Shown here piece by piece: positions 1 to 14,600 of a DNA stretch of 64,000 nucleotides. Source of the DNA: Lingula anatina (taxonomy: Eukaryota; Brachiopoda; Lingulata; Lingulida; Lingulidae); NCBI RefSeq assembly GCF_001039355.2, contig NW_019775946.1:89553-153552 (forward strand), in the 5' to 3' direction. The notes below the pieces were generated by a model that made no database searches, was not told the DNA's origin, and saw nothing but the letters and a program-made list of their open reading frames with translations. Position numbers and translations under genes: made by a program. Position 1 is the stretch's first letter. Each line of letters starts with the position of its first letter.

Positions 1-1027
1 TTGTTGACCCTTACCCAGTTCTAGTTGATCAAGTGAGCACCAACAATAGAAATGAGCATTCTAACAGTTATGTTGAAAACTCATGCCAAACTGGTGAGAA
101 CTGGTGGTTTTGAGAACTGTCATTGCACCCTGCAGCTTTTGGCTACTGACTGGAGAGTCATAACACATGTGGGTTCAATGCTCAGGGGAAAAAAAGTTCA
201 GCAAAAGATATAAATACTTTGACTTATTTTCACTCTCTGGAACCTCTTATATATATGCTATATATAAGCAGGGATAGGCAAAACAATATAACAAATCACT
301 ACAAATGCCAAGATTTATAAACAAGAAGACAACCAAAAAATACTTTTGGTACTTAAGTTTGTTTACTCAGCGTTAGGTTAAATACTGGCTGATTTTGAAA
401 TGTCTCCCCTGTGGCTGGTATTGAATTGAAACCTTATCCAAAACTGATGTAAACTTCAGACTCATTTACAGCCAGTTAGTGGGTTGTAAAGATGAATTTA
501 AAAAAATATAGATTAACTTAATTGTTTAGTCTGAAATGAAGTCAGACTGAAGCAGAAATTGCAATTTTGCAAAATTAATTTTTTAAAAGAGCTTAATTTA
601 CTTCCTTAATGCCCTTGATGAAAATAAAACCACATTTAGCCCTTCTTTGTCATCACCGACAATTTTATGCAAGACCAGCTCATTTGGGCACCCTGAGTTT
701 TCTGAGTTCTTGATTTGTCTCTCAACATACCCAGGTTTTGAGGTGATAAGTACTAGAGATGAGTCAGCAAGCATTTTATATGCTAAGGGTACATACATCT
801 GATAATGACTTCCCAAAAATAGTGGCCCCCTTGTGATTATCATATAGACTATAATGATGACTTTTACTGCTTATCTGATAATGACTCTTATATTTAATTT
901 TGATTAAAAAAACAATGGTATTAAATTCTTCAAGTGCACATTCATAGCCAGCTGTTTGCACTCACAGATCAAATGTTGCTAGAAAAAAAACTATTTGCAT
1001 TGTAATCATGACTTTTATTAAGTCTTG

Positions 1028-1070
<43 letters not shown>

Positions 1071-4000
1071 TTCACTAATATTGACTTAACATTTGCCAGT
1101 GTTTGCTACACATATTTTTACTGTCAGTGTTATTGAGTCAAGACTGCAACCATGCTTTTTACTCCAGAAGGTAGGAATAGGGAGATTGAAGCTGTTTTCC
1201 TTCATACATATAGTCCTCATTAGACATGGTATGGTACCATACGGCACATAGTGTGCTTTATACCAAACCAATATACAGACTATAGTCAGCCAGCCCCTCT
1301 CTGGATACCACCAATCCTTTTGTCTGTCAATATCCAGGAATAACTTGGAAACATATTGATTCTGAGATGAAATTGATTATTTTCTTTGTCACCTTTGGTA
1401 GTTTTTGAAATTCGATTTAGAAAAAAAAAGGTTTCAGATTAAATTCTATCATTTCATCTCTCACTGTCACTAAGTAGAGATGCTTTATTAGATTTTAGTT
1501 CCTCTTTAAAAGGCCAAATAGTCGCCTACCTTAGTAATGGCTTAAATATGAATTGACGCAAATGGTGCTTTGCTGGTTAAATGTGCACCATAGTAATGCA
1601 TGTTTCACTTGCAAAAACTGTTGGAAACTTTGGAATAGGAATTTCAACCATTGAAATACTAGATTCAAGCCATTTTCTCAGTGCCACGTTATTGCCTAAA
1701 ATTTTGAAATGGCTATAAAACCATGTGAGTTCAAATCAAAAGGATGTGAAGGGACTAAAAAGTCTGTCGCAAGCCTCAGTTAGACCGTTGGTAGACAGGG
1801 GAATTTATCAAACACATTGCCATCTAAGTTAACCCAATCAACAAAATTTGTATCAGAAAGCTCTCGGTTCTTTTTACAAGGGTAACACCATTAGTTTAAA
1901 TAAATAACTGATTTTTTGTCATTAAAACACCAACAAGCAAGTGGTTCCAATAAGGGAAGTGTATTGTTGTTAAAATTCCAGTACAGATTACCCCCAACTC
2001 CAGAACCAGAACTTGATTTTATAAGGGTATGGACATCAAGCAGGTGGTCATTTTTACCTCCAGTGGTCACTTAATCACCTGTTGTGTGGTCAGTCTTCAG
2101 GTGCATTCACACTTTGATGATAAAAACATTTCTTTTGGCCAAGATTCACTCTAGTTGGTTGCAAACTGAAAAGACACACAGAGTTCAGTCTGTTTCACAT
2201 AAAACAAGTTAGTGAGTTAGTATTCCAGCCAAGTTGTCTCACACTCCCAATATCATTTTGCCAAAAAATGTTACTGGGAAATTGAATTTTTCAAGGACCG
2301 TTTCCCAAGCCACGCAGGGCAGGATCACTTGACCTGGGGGCAAAGTTTTTAAGATAGAACCATAGATTTATAGGGGAATTAGTTTCACCTGCATAAACTC
2401 AAGTCTGTTTAGTGGAGTATGAACATTATGGATAAAACCAAAGAAAGTTTATTTATAAGAATTAGAAGAACAAATCAATAGACATGCCTTGTGGTGCATT
2501 AAATTATGAAGAGCCATGCACACATGTTTTTATTATTTTAAATCACAGTCTTGTTATACCCCTATTCAGTACACCTTCTCTATTTCCTCTGCCACAGAGT
2601 TTAATCTGAACAGTCTGTTGTTTTCAAACACCGCTGGTTTTGTGTTTGGCATAGAAAAACATTTAAACATTAGCATATCTCACTGGTGTTTGTTTGACCA
2701 CATTTACCTCATAGGTATTTACATAATCATTCTAATAATTATCTGATGAAACGGCACCCTTTCAAATGTGTGCAAACTTCCAGTACTAATACTTTGAATG
2801 AAAAGCCAGTGGTCAGGAATTAAGGCATACAGCACAGGTTCAAGGGGTACCTTTCTTTTCCACTCCATCAGTTTCAAGATGTCTCAAGAAGATCTTGATA
2901 TTACTTTTGGGGGGCAAGTAAAATAGGGAGTATCTTATCTTCCAGGATTGATTTCAGTGCTTACCCAAGGGGTCTTTTCATCAAATATGATTCAAGTCGT
3001 TGAATTTGGTTCTCAGTTTCAGAGAAAAAATAAACCAGTCTTTTATTGAATGGCTATCTATCCCTAATATCATGTGACTTTTCTGTACTGTACAGAGCAC
3101 TGTTGCTTTACTGGGTTAGGTTTCTCTTGGGCATTTGCTTTTTTGCCTTGCTATAAAGACTTGTTATGCAGGCAGTATAAAGATAAAATTCTTCAATCCA
3201 CAGGCCCCACCAAGACAAGAGGTTGATTGCTTTCTGCAGTGTGTGCTTTCCTTCTTTAAATCTGTGTTTCAAGTGTCAGAGAGAGGGTTGTTTTCCTTCT
3301 TCCATTTTATCAGTAATTTACCACGTGAAATAAGGATTTGTAAAAAAAAAAAAAAAATCTGACAATCAGTCCTTTGACAAGAAGTCTTTTATATCCAGCC
3401 AGTGTTCATATGTTTAGCATCTGACAGTTCTGCCCTAGTAAAACCAAGCACAAAGAACTTTATTTTTTGTCATCCAACAATGAACACTTTTGAGAACATT
3501 TCATCAAGTAGAGATGTTAACTAGCATAGTCTACTTCATGATGACAGTTTTACAAGTTTCTTTTTCTTTAATCCCTCTCATTAAATTAAAAAAGAGTAGC
3601 TTAACATCTGCTGACCAATGTGGGTTTACTGACCACCAATTTCACACTTAATTAGCTGCAAGGTATCATATCTCTCCTTCCCTGTATCTTTATATTTCTA
3701 TTCATTTTTTTTTATTTAATTAGCATGTTTTTTTTTCATTCCTGAATTTTGCAAATCTACAAGCCAGATTCTGAAAAAAAAATTGTCAGTCAACTCTGAC
3801 ATTGAGCACACAGTTCTACTACTGCCACTGATAAAGTCTCCAGATGTGATCAGCTGGATTTTACATCTGGCACTACAAGACAGATTTACAACTCTTTTTT
3901 TTTTCTAAGATGCCAAATCTGATAGTTTCCAAAATTTTGACCTCAATGACAACTTGTTTGTGTGATTGAGGCTAGTGGTTGGATTAAATCAGCTTTGACA

Positions 4001-4472
4001 TTTATGTTGATTGTTTGACACTGGGTGAAGTGGATTCAAACCACCGGCAGTCTGCTCTCAAGTTTTTTAATCATGTAACACCTGAGCTGCATTGTGGATG
4101 GACATATATTTTTTAACGAGATTATTGCTGTGAACCTGGACACCTACCAAGACAAGCCGTGGCTGTGACAATATCTTCCATGCTGGGATAAAGTAGTAAT
4201 CAATCTACAATGTCTTATTGTGCCTTTAAAATGTGCCAGCGGGGGCACCCTGTGTAGAGGCAGATATTGTTCCTCAGTGATTGGTGACTGGTGAAAAAGA
4301 GGTATAATCTTTTTACTGGAAGACTAATCATTTTTTCCAGCACAAAGCATGTTATGCTTTGGAACTGTTCCAGCATGTAAGCTGATTTATCTTATAGTTC
4401 TATTTTATGGAAGTTGTCATATGAATGATATTTGGCAAGTTTCTGCAATTCTTCTGACAGAACAGTTTGTTT
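1..4472. other. Upstream region without recognisable gene
   Basis: AT-rich DNA with many stops in all frames. I see no exon with family similarity, no RNA gene and no clear transposon. It holds a TTTA microsatellite (about 1028-1072) and several short A or T runs. The last few hundred bases probably contain the promoter or 5' UTR of the semaphorin gene that starts near 4473, but no core promoter motif stands out. Confidence 0.6.
1028..1072. repeat. (TTTA)n microsatellite
   Basis: About eleven uninterrupted TTTA units, read directly. Similar AAAT/TTTA arrays recur at 33588-33613, 43485-43501 and 44978-45025. Confidence 0.95.
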
Positions 4473-4557
4473 ATGAGTAGGATGGCATGGGATTTTGAAA
4501 GCATTTTCATGATATTTGTTCTTTTAAGCTTTATAATGGTTTGTTATTCTAGAGCAA
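4473..4557 (+). other. Predicted first coding exon of the semaphorin (signal peptide)
   Basis: An in-frame stop lies just upstream (4455-4457). ATG at 4473 or 4482 opens a reading frame with a hydrophobic core ([16 protein letters not shown]) followed by Arg-Ala, typical of a signal peptide. A good donor (AA|GTGAGA) at 4558 ends the exon in phase 1, exactly what the next sema exon (6013, needing two bases) requires. The 1455-base intron carries a TIR element. RNA evidence is lacking, so an alternative upstream exon cannot be excluded. Confidence 0.6.
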
Positions 4558-5315
4558 GTGAGAAGGCAATTATACAGCGGCTTTCTTTCAGAAACTTTTG
4601 TTCTCCAGTATTTCTTTTTTTTTTTTTTTAAGTACCTTGCAAGTTTTTTTGTCTCCAACCTTGTGAAGGATCAGAAAGATCATTAATCATTTCTATGACA
4701 AATCAAATTTTTTAGCTAATGTTAAGTCATAACTTGTCCCTTCAGAAGTAAAATGAGATGAGAAACTGGCAGAGGAGCATAATTACTCCCCTGGGACCTG
4801 ATAATCCTGCTGTGTGTCTAGCCTAGACTAGTTACTGAATCTCTATAGAACACGAATTACACTCTGTAAAACAGATGAGACTTAGTCAGTTTTTTCGTCA
4901 CTCCAGTCATAGTGATATGAAGTATATGAAGTGCTGTGTGGGCTAGATCTCAATTAGCTGAGGGCGCAGTATAAATCATTCATGTATGCAGGATGGATTT
5001 TGAGATTAACGCTATATGAATCGAGAAAAACCCACATCACAGAGGGGTGCGTGGAATTTTTTATACTTAACTGGACTTATCATTGAAAGGCATCTTTCCA
5101 TCTTAGTACTTTGACATGACCTGTGGTTTTGTACATGTACTCTTTAATTTTCTTATGATGAAATACATCTGAGCAGTTGTTTGCAACCAAGCAATGGCAA
5201 GTTGTATCATCTGTCTGCGGTTCTAGTGTCTGAATATTTAATATTTCCTGTGCTGGGTTTACTTTCAAAAGTTAGTTATCTTGTGGTATGATTGCATGTA
5301 CTTATTAAGCCCCTC

Positions 5316-5347
<32 letters not shown>

Positions 5348-8300
5348 TTGATAATAAGTGGAATAGAATGGGCTAAGAGCTATCAGATGATATAAAACAA
5401 ACTGTTTGTTATCATGTAACTAGCACCCCATTCTCATAGATTAGATCGACCTACATTGGATCGACCTAACTCCCTGGGGGTTCACGCTAAATAGCTGTCA
5501 GCCGGGCGGACACGAAAGTTAATTACCCCTTAAAGCTTGTAGTAGGCGGGGACGGACACTTAAGGGGGATTATCTGACAGTAATCTAGTGAGACTCCCCG
5601 CGGTGATAGATCGATCTAAAAGTTGTGAGAACAGAGCCTAGGTGTCAATGAAGGACGGAACATGCAAATAAGAAGAAAAGGATATTTCTGACATTGTCGT
5701 TCCAACTCATGCTGGTTCAAATGCTTGAAATGGTGGCCTTTTGTCCATTTGTTTCTCATTCTGAGCTTTTTTATACACTTTGATTATACGCTCTATTCCA
5801 CAAAGCTACATGTGAATATGCTAGGAAATCTAGTCCTTTGTACTGCAGGATTTATGCCTTTTTGAAAGAATGTTAACATTTCCCACACTCAAAATAGTAT
5901 TTTCTTTTGAGTAACTGAATTCTGTTTGTTTGCATTTGCTCAGATGTACACACCAACTAGCTAAAATTGTGTGTGTTTATTATATTTATGTTTTTTCTTA
6001 AATTTTTTGCAGACAACACAGTAGTATTCAAAAGTGAAAATTACAACAGTAATTGTAGTTATAAGGGATACTACCGCTACTTGGAGATATTAAATGCTTC
6101 TGGATCTCCTGCTCTATTTGTTGGTGCCAGGTAATATTTTATGAATATTCTACCTAAGAAAAAAAAGAGAGAAAAGACAGATGTGTTATCTCATTGCTAT
6201 TGTGCAAACATTTTAGTGTTCTATAATTATCTTGCAATATATGTATTACTGAGGAAGATAAGTTAAGAAGAATAAATTGACTTGATGGTAATGTTGTGTA
6301 TCTGTCAGGTCGAGTAACAAGTTGATCTTTTTCTTTTTCAGGGATTATGTATTCAAACTGAACCTAGAAAATATAAGTGACAGTGTAAGTATTGTTGTCT
6401 GTGCATTATGCTCTCATTGCCTACAAGCATATCATGCACTGTGTCAATTTCTACTATTTCTTCTTTTACACACAAAAGTCATCTTGGATGTCCAAATGAC
6501 ACATGGTAAAGTTTCAAGAATTTTATACTTTTTCTTTGTCCCTTCTTGAATTAATTTGGGCTACTTTTACTGATGTAAAAGTAAAATCTTCTGAAGGTGC
6601 CACAGTTATTTCTGTTATACCCTGGTTGCACCAAATCTCTCATTTTATGTCTCTGGCTATCTGTATCCTTCCAGAGCAATTGGTTTGTTCCCTTAACGGA
6701 AATAGCAAATTTTCTTTGGCAGTGAACTGAAACAGTGGTCATAATTAAAACTTTCTTTGCATTGCCTCAGATTGAGCCTGCAGGAGCTGCTGGCCCCACA
6801 TTTCCCTTTCCCCTCTAGAAAAATTAATCTGTTTGTTAGATTTGAGTTGATATCTTTAAAAGCTAAAATGTTATTGACATGGTTTACTCACAAAAATCTG
6901 AAGTCACTTAGCAATTTAGTGATGTAATGAAATTTCAATATCATTTACTTGATTGTTATTTTTTTCCTTTGCAGGCATCATCAAATTCTATACACCCAGA
7001 AAATTATGAAACTTGCGACACAAACAATCAACAGGGAAGCACAAGCAGCAAGGTACCTAACATTCTTTTGCAATCAAAATGAATTGTTTTAAATTTTCTT
7101 GGGAAATTGTCTTCATAATGGTATTTTTAAGTATGATAATGGGATATTAATAAAGCTCCAATTCTATGCAGCTTAATTTTACCAATGAAGATTCGTTTTA
7201 AAAAGGGATAAAAATGAACTTTTCAGTGGTGCCAATTTAAAGCCATTAAAGACGGATTAACACAACACAAAATTTTTAATGGGCATCATAATTTTCTTAA
7301 ATTATAAAGAGGTTGTTTGATGTATGGCTCATTTAGTATAAATATTTTAGATCTTGATGGAAATCTATCATGGAACAAAAGAGGCATTTTCTGATGTTGG
7401 GAGGCCTTGACATATTGAAAGCCTGATGGAATACTTGATTGTTAGATTATTAAAACAAAAGTGGAATTCTGCAAAGCAGTCTTTTGATCAGTATTAGATT
7501 GGCCTTGAAATTGATTGACTTTTTCAAAAGAACAAAGACTCATTGAAGCCATTTGATGGGCTTAGGACTAACAAAAGCTTTGTCTAAAAATATAGTTATA
7601 TGAAAAAATAATGACATTGACTTTTTCATGGCCTTCAATAAGCTGCAATTTCTTACCATTGGAATTTTGATGACAGTTTTTATTTCCACACTTAAAATTG
7701 TTATTTGGTTTAATTTTCAGTGTTTCCAATGTGGAAATCATGTGAGAGTGATTGTCTGGCAGAAAGATGACAGCGAGTTCTATATTTGTGGAACAGGAGC
7801 CAAGAAGCCACAGGATTTCATTCTATTTGTAAGTCCACAATGTAGTCAGTTGCATTTCTCCTCCTTCTAGCATAGAGATAAACGCTAATCCATCTGAGTC
7901 AGAGTATGGGGATTCAGTTTTTTCAATGAAATGATTTGAGGAGAAATGACCAGCATTTAAACAATAAGTAATTCAGTTTGGACCTGCTTGCAAATTAAAC
8001 ACTGCTGTTGCCAGCTTTTGAATACTTTGTCCAGCTCCGGTCTACCTGGATTTGAATTTGAAGTGAATTGTGTTATAGGATTTCTGTGGGGAAAGAGATC
8101 TCCTGTTGTGAAACTGATACATGCCAAGTGCTCTCGAAAGAGTCTAACATTTGATAAACTAATTTCTTTGTTTGGGTTAAATGGAATTAAAAGAGACTTT
8201 GTTGCAGGAAGAAAGCATAGTATTTGACTTAAATGAAGTTTTCTACTCAAAAGCTCTTGTGGGTATGCAAGTGTTGGAGTTGAAATTACTAGTAAGGATG

Positions 8301-11300
8301 TGAATCCACTTTCATTACTCCATACACAATGTAGCTCTTGTGCCAATTTATTTCCTGTAAAAATTATACCAAAATTAAAGTAAACAAGACTACATAAGTG
8401 TTTTCAAGTTGTGGCACATAATTGCTATGTGAAAAAAGTAGATTATCAATGACTTTTGAACTTGTTACAGGCTAACCTGACTGTAAGAAAAAATGGAACT
8501 TCCAGCAGTGGAGTGGCCAAATGTCCATTTGATCCTGATGATAATGCTACAGCAGTCTGGGTTGGTAAGTAGAGCACACACGTACAGACGTGTATGCATG
8601 CATGCACTCACACAACCACACACTCATTAGGCATGCTTGTGTATGCAAACTGTTTAGTTGAGAGGTAAAGCTGTTTTTTTATATAAGTATATATCTAAAA
8701 TATTTTTGAGGCAGTTTCTCATTATTTGTAATTGTGGTGCTGTTGACATTACAAAAGTAGAAGTTTAGGATTATAACAATAAAACTCTTTTAAAAAAGAG
8801 CATTTTTATAGTACCAATGTTAAATTGAAAGTGTATGTGTTTATTACTTAAACCAAAGAGAAAGACCTTAGGTGCACCAAGGTTTAGCAAGCATTGAACT
8901 TTCCCATGGCAGCAAATTAAATTGTTTCTTGTACAAAAAAAAGTAAGAAAAAAAACTGGCATCAGTTTCTGGGAAATTCTATTTCCAACAGAAAAGATGT
9001 GAGGTCTGCAACAGTAGACCAGAGGTTTGTTTTGTTTTATGCTTTTTTTTTCGTTTGGAAGATCCTAAGTTTGTTTTTACAGGGGAGTTATTTGGTGACA
9101 GATGTGAACCATATTAAGCTGATTGGATTTTTTTAAGAAACACTGGAAATGCTGTCTGATATGTTGTGAGAAAACCAGTCTGATTCAATGTAAAAAGCAT
9201 TCATGACCTTTTCTCTCATCACCATCAACTATGATACAAACTGTTAAGACCTCACACATTTGACTTGAAATAATGCCTATACAGGGTTATATACATGGTG
9301 TTAATAGGCACACACCTACGTGTGTTTGTATAGTAACCTTCACTTGAATCCTCTCCAAATTTAATTTTTCTTTATCTTGACATCATCTTTGAAAAAAATT
9401 CTTTCTAAATTAAATGGCTGTTTCCCCTGACTTGAACTTCTGCCACTTGGAAAATTCGGGAGGCAAGTTTGATAATAGTGTTTTCTCCAGGTATGATGAC
9501 AAGTATATCATCTTTCATTACATCTTTTATTGTTGTTATCACAGTTTTTTACATGTTATTTATTCAAGCATTACCAAAATGCTTCCTTCGTTTTATTTTT
9601 TCTTTTATTTAATTATTAATGTGATTCAAAAGTTTTTTCAATTGTTTTCAGAGAAAGGCAACCCTGGCAATGTATCAGTCTTGTATTCTGGTACAGTGGC
9701 AGATGCTGTAAAGTCCGACCCTGTAATCTACAGACCTGAAATACGCAAAGATGGAAATATTGAGAGCAAACTAGTGAGAACTGTGCGCTATGATTCCAAG
9801 TGGCTTAATGGTAGGTTTCATAGACTTCAGAGTGAAATGAACAAGGGGGAAATTATAAAAGATAAAAATCTGCATGTAGCTTGTAAGATATGATTAATGT
9901 AGAAAATTCAGGGCTCTTTTCTCGCCATTGGAAACTCCCCTTGGATTGTGGGAAATTGGATTTTACAAAATTCCCCAAGCGTTGATATCCAAGATAAACT
10001 AATTTTTAGAACCCTCATGAAGAAATATCTTTTGTATAAATGACAGATGGCCTTAAGAACAAACTAAGAAACCTCAATGAAATACCTCATTCACCAGCTC
10101 AAAATTAAGAAATTGTCTGATATTGATCTTGGGGAAACTGAAGCCATGAATTTGTTTTCATGCTGGTGCGCATTGCATTCCCAACAGGCAAGTTTTGATA
10201 TATTGTTGAGGAAGGTGTTATCTGGTATTGATCAGTTATTTGACAGCACAGGCTGGCAGTAGAAGGTATTACACTGGTGGCGAGCTCTCAGAATAACCAG
10301 CAGACAGATGGTTAGAGAGATCCAATCCTGCTGGGAGCTTTCCTGTTCTTTTTCAGTATATATACCTATGTGTTTGTTTTTTCTGTAGAACTTTTTTTTT
10401 CTTGGGCAATTTGGTATGTATAATGGTCAGTTTTGAAGGATGCCGCCTATATCATAAGTTGGTTTTCAAGTGGTTATATGAGGATTTGGTGCCTGTCTCT
10501 GTCAGATATATTATCAGTTGTTTATAATTATGCTAAAGCTAAAAGTTGACTTCTAGCATTTCCCCAAAAACTAGGAAACGCACTGTGAAAAAAGTCTAAT
10601 CCACTTTTGGAATTTTTAGATCTGCTGAAGATTATTCTATGGGTGAATACCTCATATAGTTACCATAAGGACAAATTCAGACCACAATATACAAGTTGAG
10701 AAGCTTCTTGTTTTATATCATAATCATTTTATGAGTTAATTTAGTAACTGTGCCCTCTTTGTAACACCTGTTTCTAACATTTTACCTGTTATGTATATGG
10801 TCTGGTGAATTCTGCTTTTAGTTTTACTGAAAATGAAATTTTTTATCTCTGCATTTTATCTCTATAGGGGAAATGCCATAAAAAGATCCCATTCATATTT
10901 TTTTTATAGGACCTAACTATTAAAATAACCACAGAATGTTGTAGAAAAAAATCTAAATAGGTATTATTACAGAGGCGGGAACACTAGTAGGTTATATTCT
11001 GAGATCTTCATTCAGATAAGGTCTTTTACCATTGGTCTCAGTAGAGAAAGGTTATGCATGTTTGAATGTATTATATAGTGATTGAAATACAAATGTTAAA
11101 CAAACACGTCCACTGTATCCATAGTGGTACTAAGTGGTTTCAGAGTGATATATTTGAATTAGCATTTAGAATATATTGATCTAGGTACAGATTAAGAGCA
11201 AAGAAAAAACAATGGCTTTGTTTTCACCATTTTAATCAAACAAAGGCACCATGATATTGTTAGAAGTATGATCACGAGTAAGCAATACAAAAATCAGTGT

Positions 11301-11596
11301 AGGAGGCGCGAGATTGCAGATAATGTAGTTATGCTGTTTTGTTGATTTTATAACATTTATCTGTTCGTTGGAGTAATATTATCACTCTTGCAAAGGGCAG
11401 CAGTGAACATATGCTGCTGAGTTTCAGAAAATTATTCACTCTCTGTGGTGACTGCTGCATTCTTTTGGTTGAAGCTGCTGATGTTTGAATGTTGTTTCAG
11501 TGATAGACTGTCATAACAAAATCATGTCGTATTATTTTGTCCAAGAATATTTTGTCCATTTGAATTACAAATCTTTTGCAGATTAGTACATTACAT

Positions 11597-11636
<40 letters not shown>

Positions 11637-14600
11637 TGACCATAGTTATTTGTAAAAATTCATAAAATAAAGAGATGTGGTTATAGAGATGTGGTTTGGA
11701 AAATAGCCCTCTTTATGTTATTGTAATAGTCTAAGTACAATTGAGACCAAAGTCAATCTTGGAAGAGAAATGATCTTAAAGTGAATGCATTCACCTTAAT
11801 ACAGCAATTTGCACCTTTAATCAGAACTAGCTGAGCTGGGCTAATTGGGTTGTCTTAAAACTGTGGCACAGAGTCTTCATTATGTCTTTAATCTTAAAAT
11901 GACTTTACTGTATTTATTGAACTGCCTGTGAAACTGGAATGATGTTATTACTCACACAAGATATTTCACTGACCTAAACAAGCTTCTCAAATATCTGACG
12001 TAGCTGACTATTTCAAAATTTTAGGTATAATTGAAATCTCTTTTCAGAACCACATTTTGTTGCCTCTTTTGACATCAGTACAGATGATGAGGAGTACGTG
12101 TATTTCTTTTTCCGAGAGACAGCGGCAGAGTTTGTGAACTGTGGGAAGGCAGTGTATGCCAGAGTGGCCCGAGTATGCAAGGTATGTTATAGATACAAGC
12201 AATTATATACCAACTGGTATGCTGTTAGATTAAAATGTAGATATTGTTGTAATTGCTGCAACCCAAAGATGCAGATTTGCATTTATGCCAAAAACAAACA
12301 AGAACACTTTTAAGACAAATATTTTCCAGATTCTGGTTCATTTGATTGTTTTGGAGAAGATAAAATTTTGCCTTTGTTTTTTTAAAGTTTACACATACAA
12401 GTAAAAGCAAAGATGTAAGATTGTGGTTGAAGATGAAAGTCCCCATATTACCTTTGAATTTGTGAAAGATGAGGTTATGGAACAACCCAGCACATTTGAA
12501 TACAGCTCATCTACTGCATTCACATCCAGTGTGTGCCTTAACTTTGAACAAACTTGGAGAAGCAAAACATGGCAGCTGATTCATGAAACCAACTGTTTTT
12601 TTTTTCTGTTAATTTCTGCTACATCCTCAAGATACCCATAATTTTCTATCTTTAATATTATTTGGCATGGTACCTGATATTTTTCCATGGAGATAAAGAT
12701 CACTAAGTATCAAATACAGAAGAAGATATGACTAAATCAATCTATTTGTCCAAATTTGAAATTGCATGATTTGTGCATTTGGCATGGGTGTGATGAGTCT
12801 CCAGATTACATGTACTGCTTACATATTTTAGGATGACAAAGGAGGGCGCAATGCATTAAAAGACAACTGGACCACCTATCTCAAGGCAAGACTCAACTGC
12901 TCACTGCCTGGAGAGTTTCCATTTTATTTTAATGAGCTGCGTAAGTAGACAACCATTTTCATATCATCATATTTTTTTACGTTATATGAAATTACAGAAA
13001 GGCAGTCTTTAGAATTTTAGAATGAAGAAAAGTGGCATAAGACTACTTGCTTACAACTCACACTTTGAGTTATCTATTGGATTGAAATTGCAGTTTGATT
13101 TAATATGTTGTAGACATGTCTGTTTATAGCTTTCTATTCCTTTCTTTCAGAGGATGTTGTTAGAGTGAACAATGCATTTTATGCTACTTTTACAACAAAT
13201 CTGTAAGTACATTTCAGCTTTCTGTTTGCATTTTATTCTAATTGTTATATCTCCTTAATCTGACTATTCTCTCATTGCAGCACATGTTTTTGATATCAGT
13301 AATATTGCAGCACCCTTCATCTTGCTCCCTGTCACCAGTAGTGTTACTCATGGTTGCTACATTGTATCATATTTCAGCAATGGGTTTTATGGTTCAGCAG
13401 TGTGCACTTTTGACTTGTCAACCATAGAAGATGTATTCAACAATGGCAAGTTCAAGGAACAAAAGGATGCCACATCCAACTGGCTTCCAGTTCAAGAAAG
13501 TAATGTGCCACAGCCAAGACCAGGAAAGGTGAGGGAGTGGAATAGTGCTTGTTGTATTAGAGATAAAATCCTCTGGATTTTAAATGAAAATTATCAAACA
13601 TAAGCCGAAATATTAAGCTAACAGTATGAAAATATTTTGGCTTGTGTTTGATAATGTTCATTTATGGTCCAACTACCAAGCTAATGAACAAATTTGTTCC
13701 TCTGGATTTATCTGAAAACTATGATATTTGAATGTTGTATTTATTTCATGCACCCCCCTATAGAGCTGTGTTTGCATTTTACAAATTTTTTGAAAATGGT
13801 CCACTTTCACCTGTTCTGTGTACATAAGTAGTTGCTGTGCAGCACATTTTTGTAACATATTATTTCATAATTTATTTACTTACTAGTACAAGTAAACATT
13901 TAATTGTAAATCAGAATTGATGAGAAAACTTTGCCAACAGTAAAACATTGTAATTCAAACTATAACTCAGAGTCATTAAACTTTTACTCAACTGAATTTT
14001 ACTTGCATGAATTTTAGTAAGCTATAATGAGCTTACCTTTATTAGATTATCATGTATGTAATTCTGTGAGAATGGATTATACCTATGCAACTTTATGTTT
14101 GACATGGTTTCAACTCTAAAAGAACATGCCAAGTAACTAATAAAACATAGTCTAGTTTGCCTTGGTCTCTTGGTCTCTGGCCTGTAAACCCCTGTTGTGT
14201 TTCTCAATTCAGCATAATTTACATTTTATAAAAAAAAATTCCCTTCAGTGCTCTAACAACTCGCTGGGCCTGGATGATACCATCATCAACTTCATCTATT
14301 CCCGCCCCCTTATGGACCAAGCTATTCCAATGAGAGAGGGGAGACCATTGTACTACAGAAGTGGAGTCATCTTCAGAAAAATTGCTGTAGAAAACAGTTT
14401 GGTGGCTGGACAAAGGGTGCTGTATCTGGGCACAAGTAAGTACGACAGCGAGCTTCAAATTAAATGTTACAGTAACTGGAATCAGAAATTCTGTTATAGG
14501 AGTGTATTTGCTTTTGAGCAGTGTTATTAGAGTCATAATAAGTCAACATTTTTTTAGAATGGAAATATGGAAATATTGACTGATTTTTTAACAAGTAGCA

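Noticed and set aside
7957-8346. 129-codon open frame on the minus strand within a semaphorin intron
   Set aside because: No recognisable domain, low-complexity composition and no splice or start context; lies in an intron between well-supported exons.
13282-13377. Earlier acceptor sites upstream of semaphorin exon 13378
   Set aside because: Using them brings an in-frame stop or breaks the sema motif; only the acceptor at 13377 gives [10 protein letters not shown].
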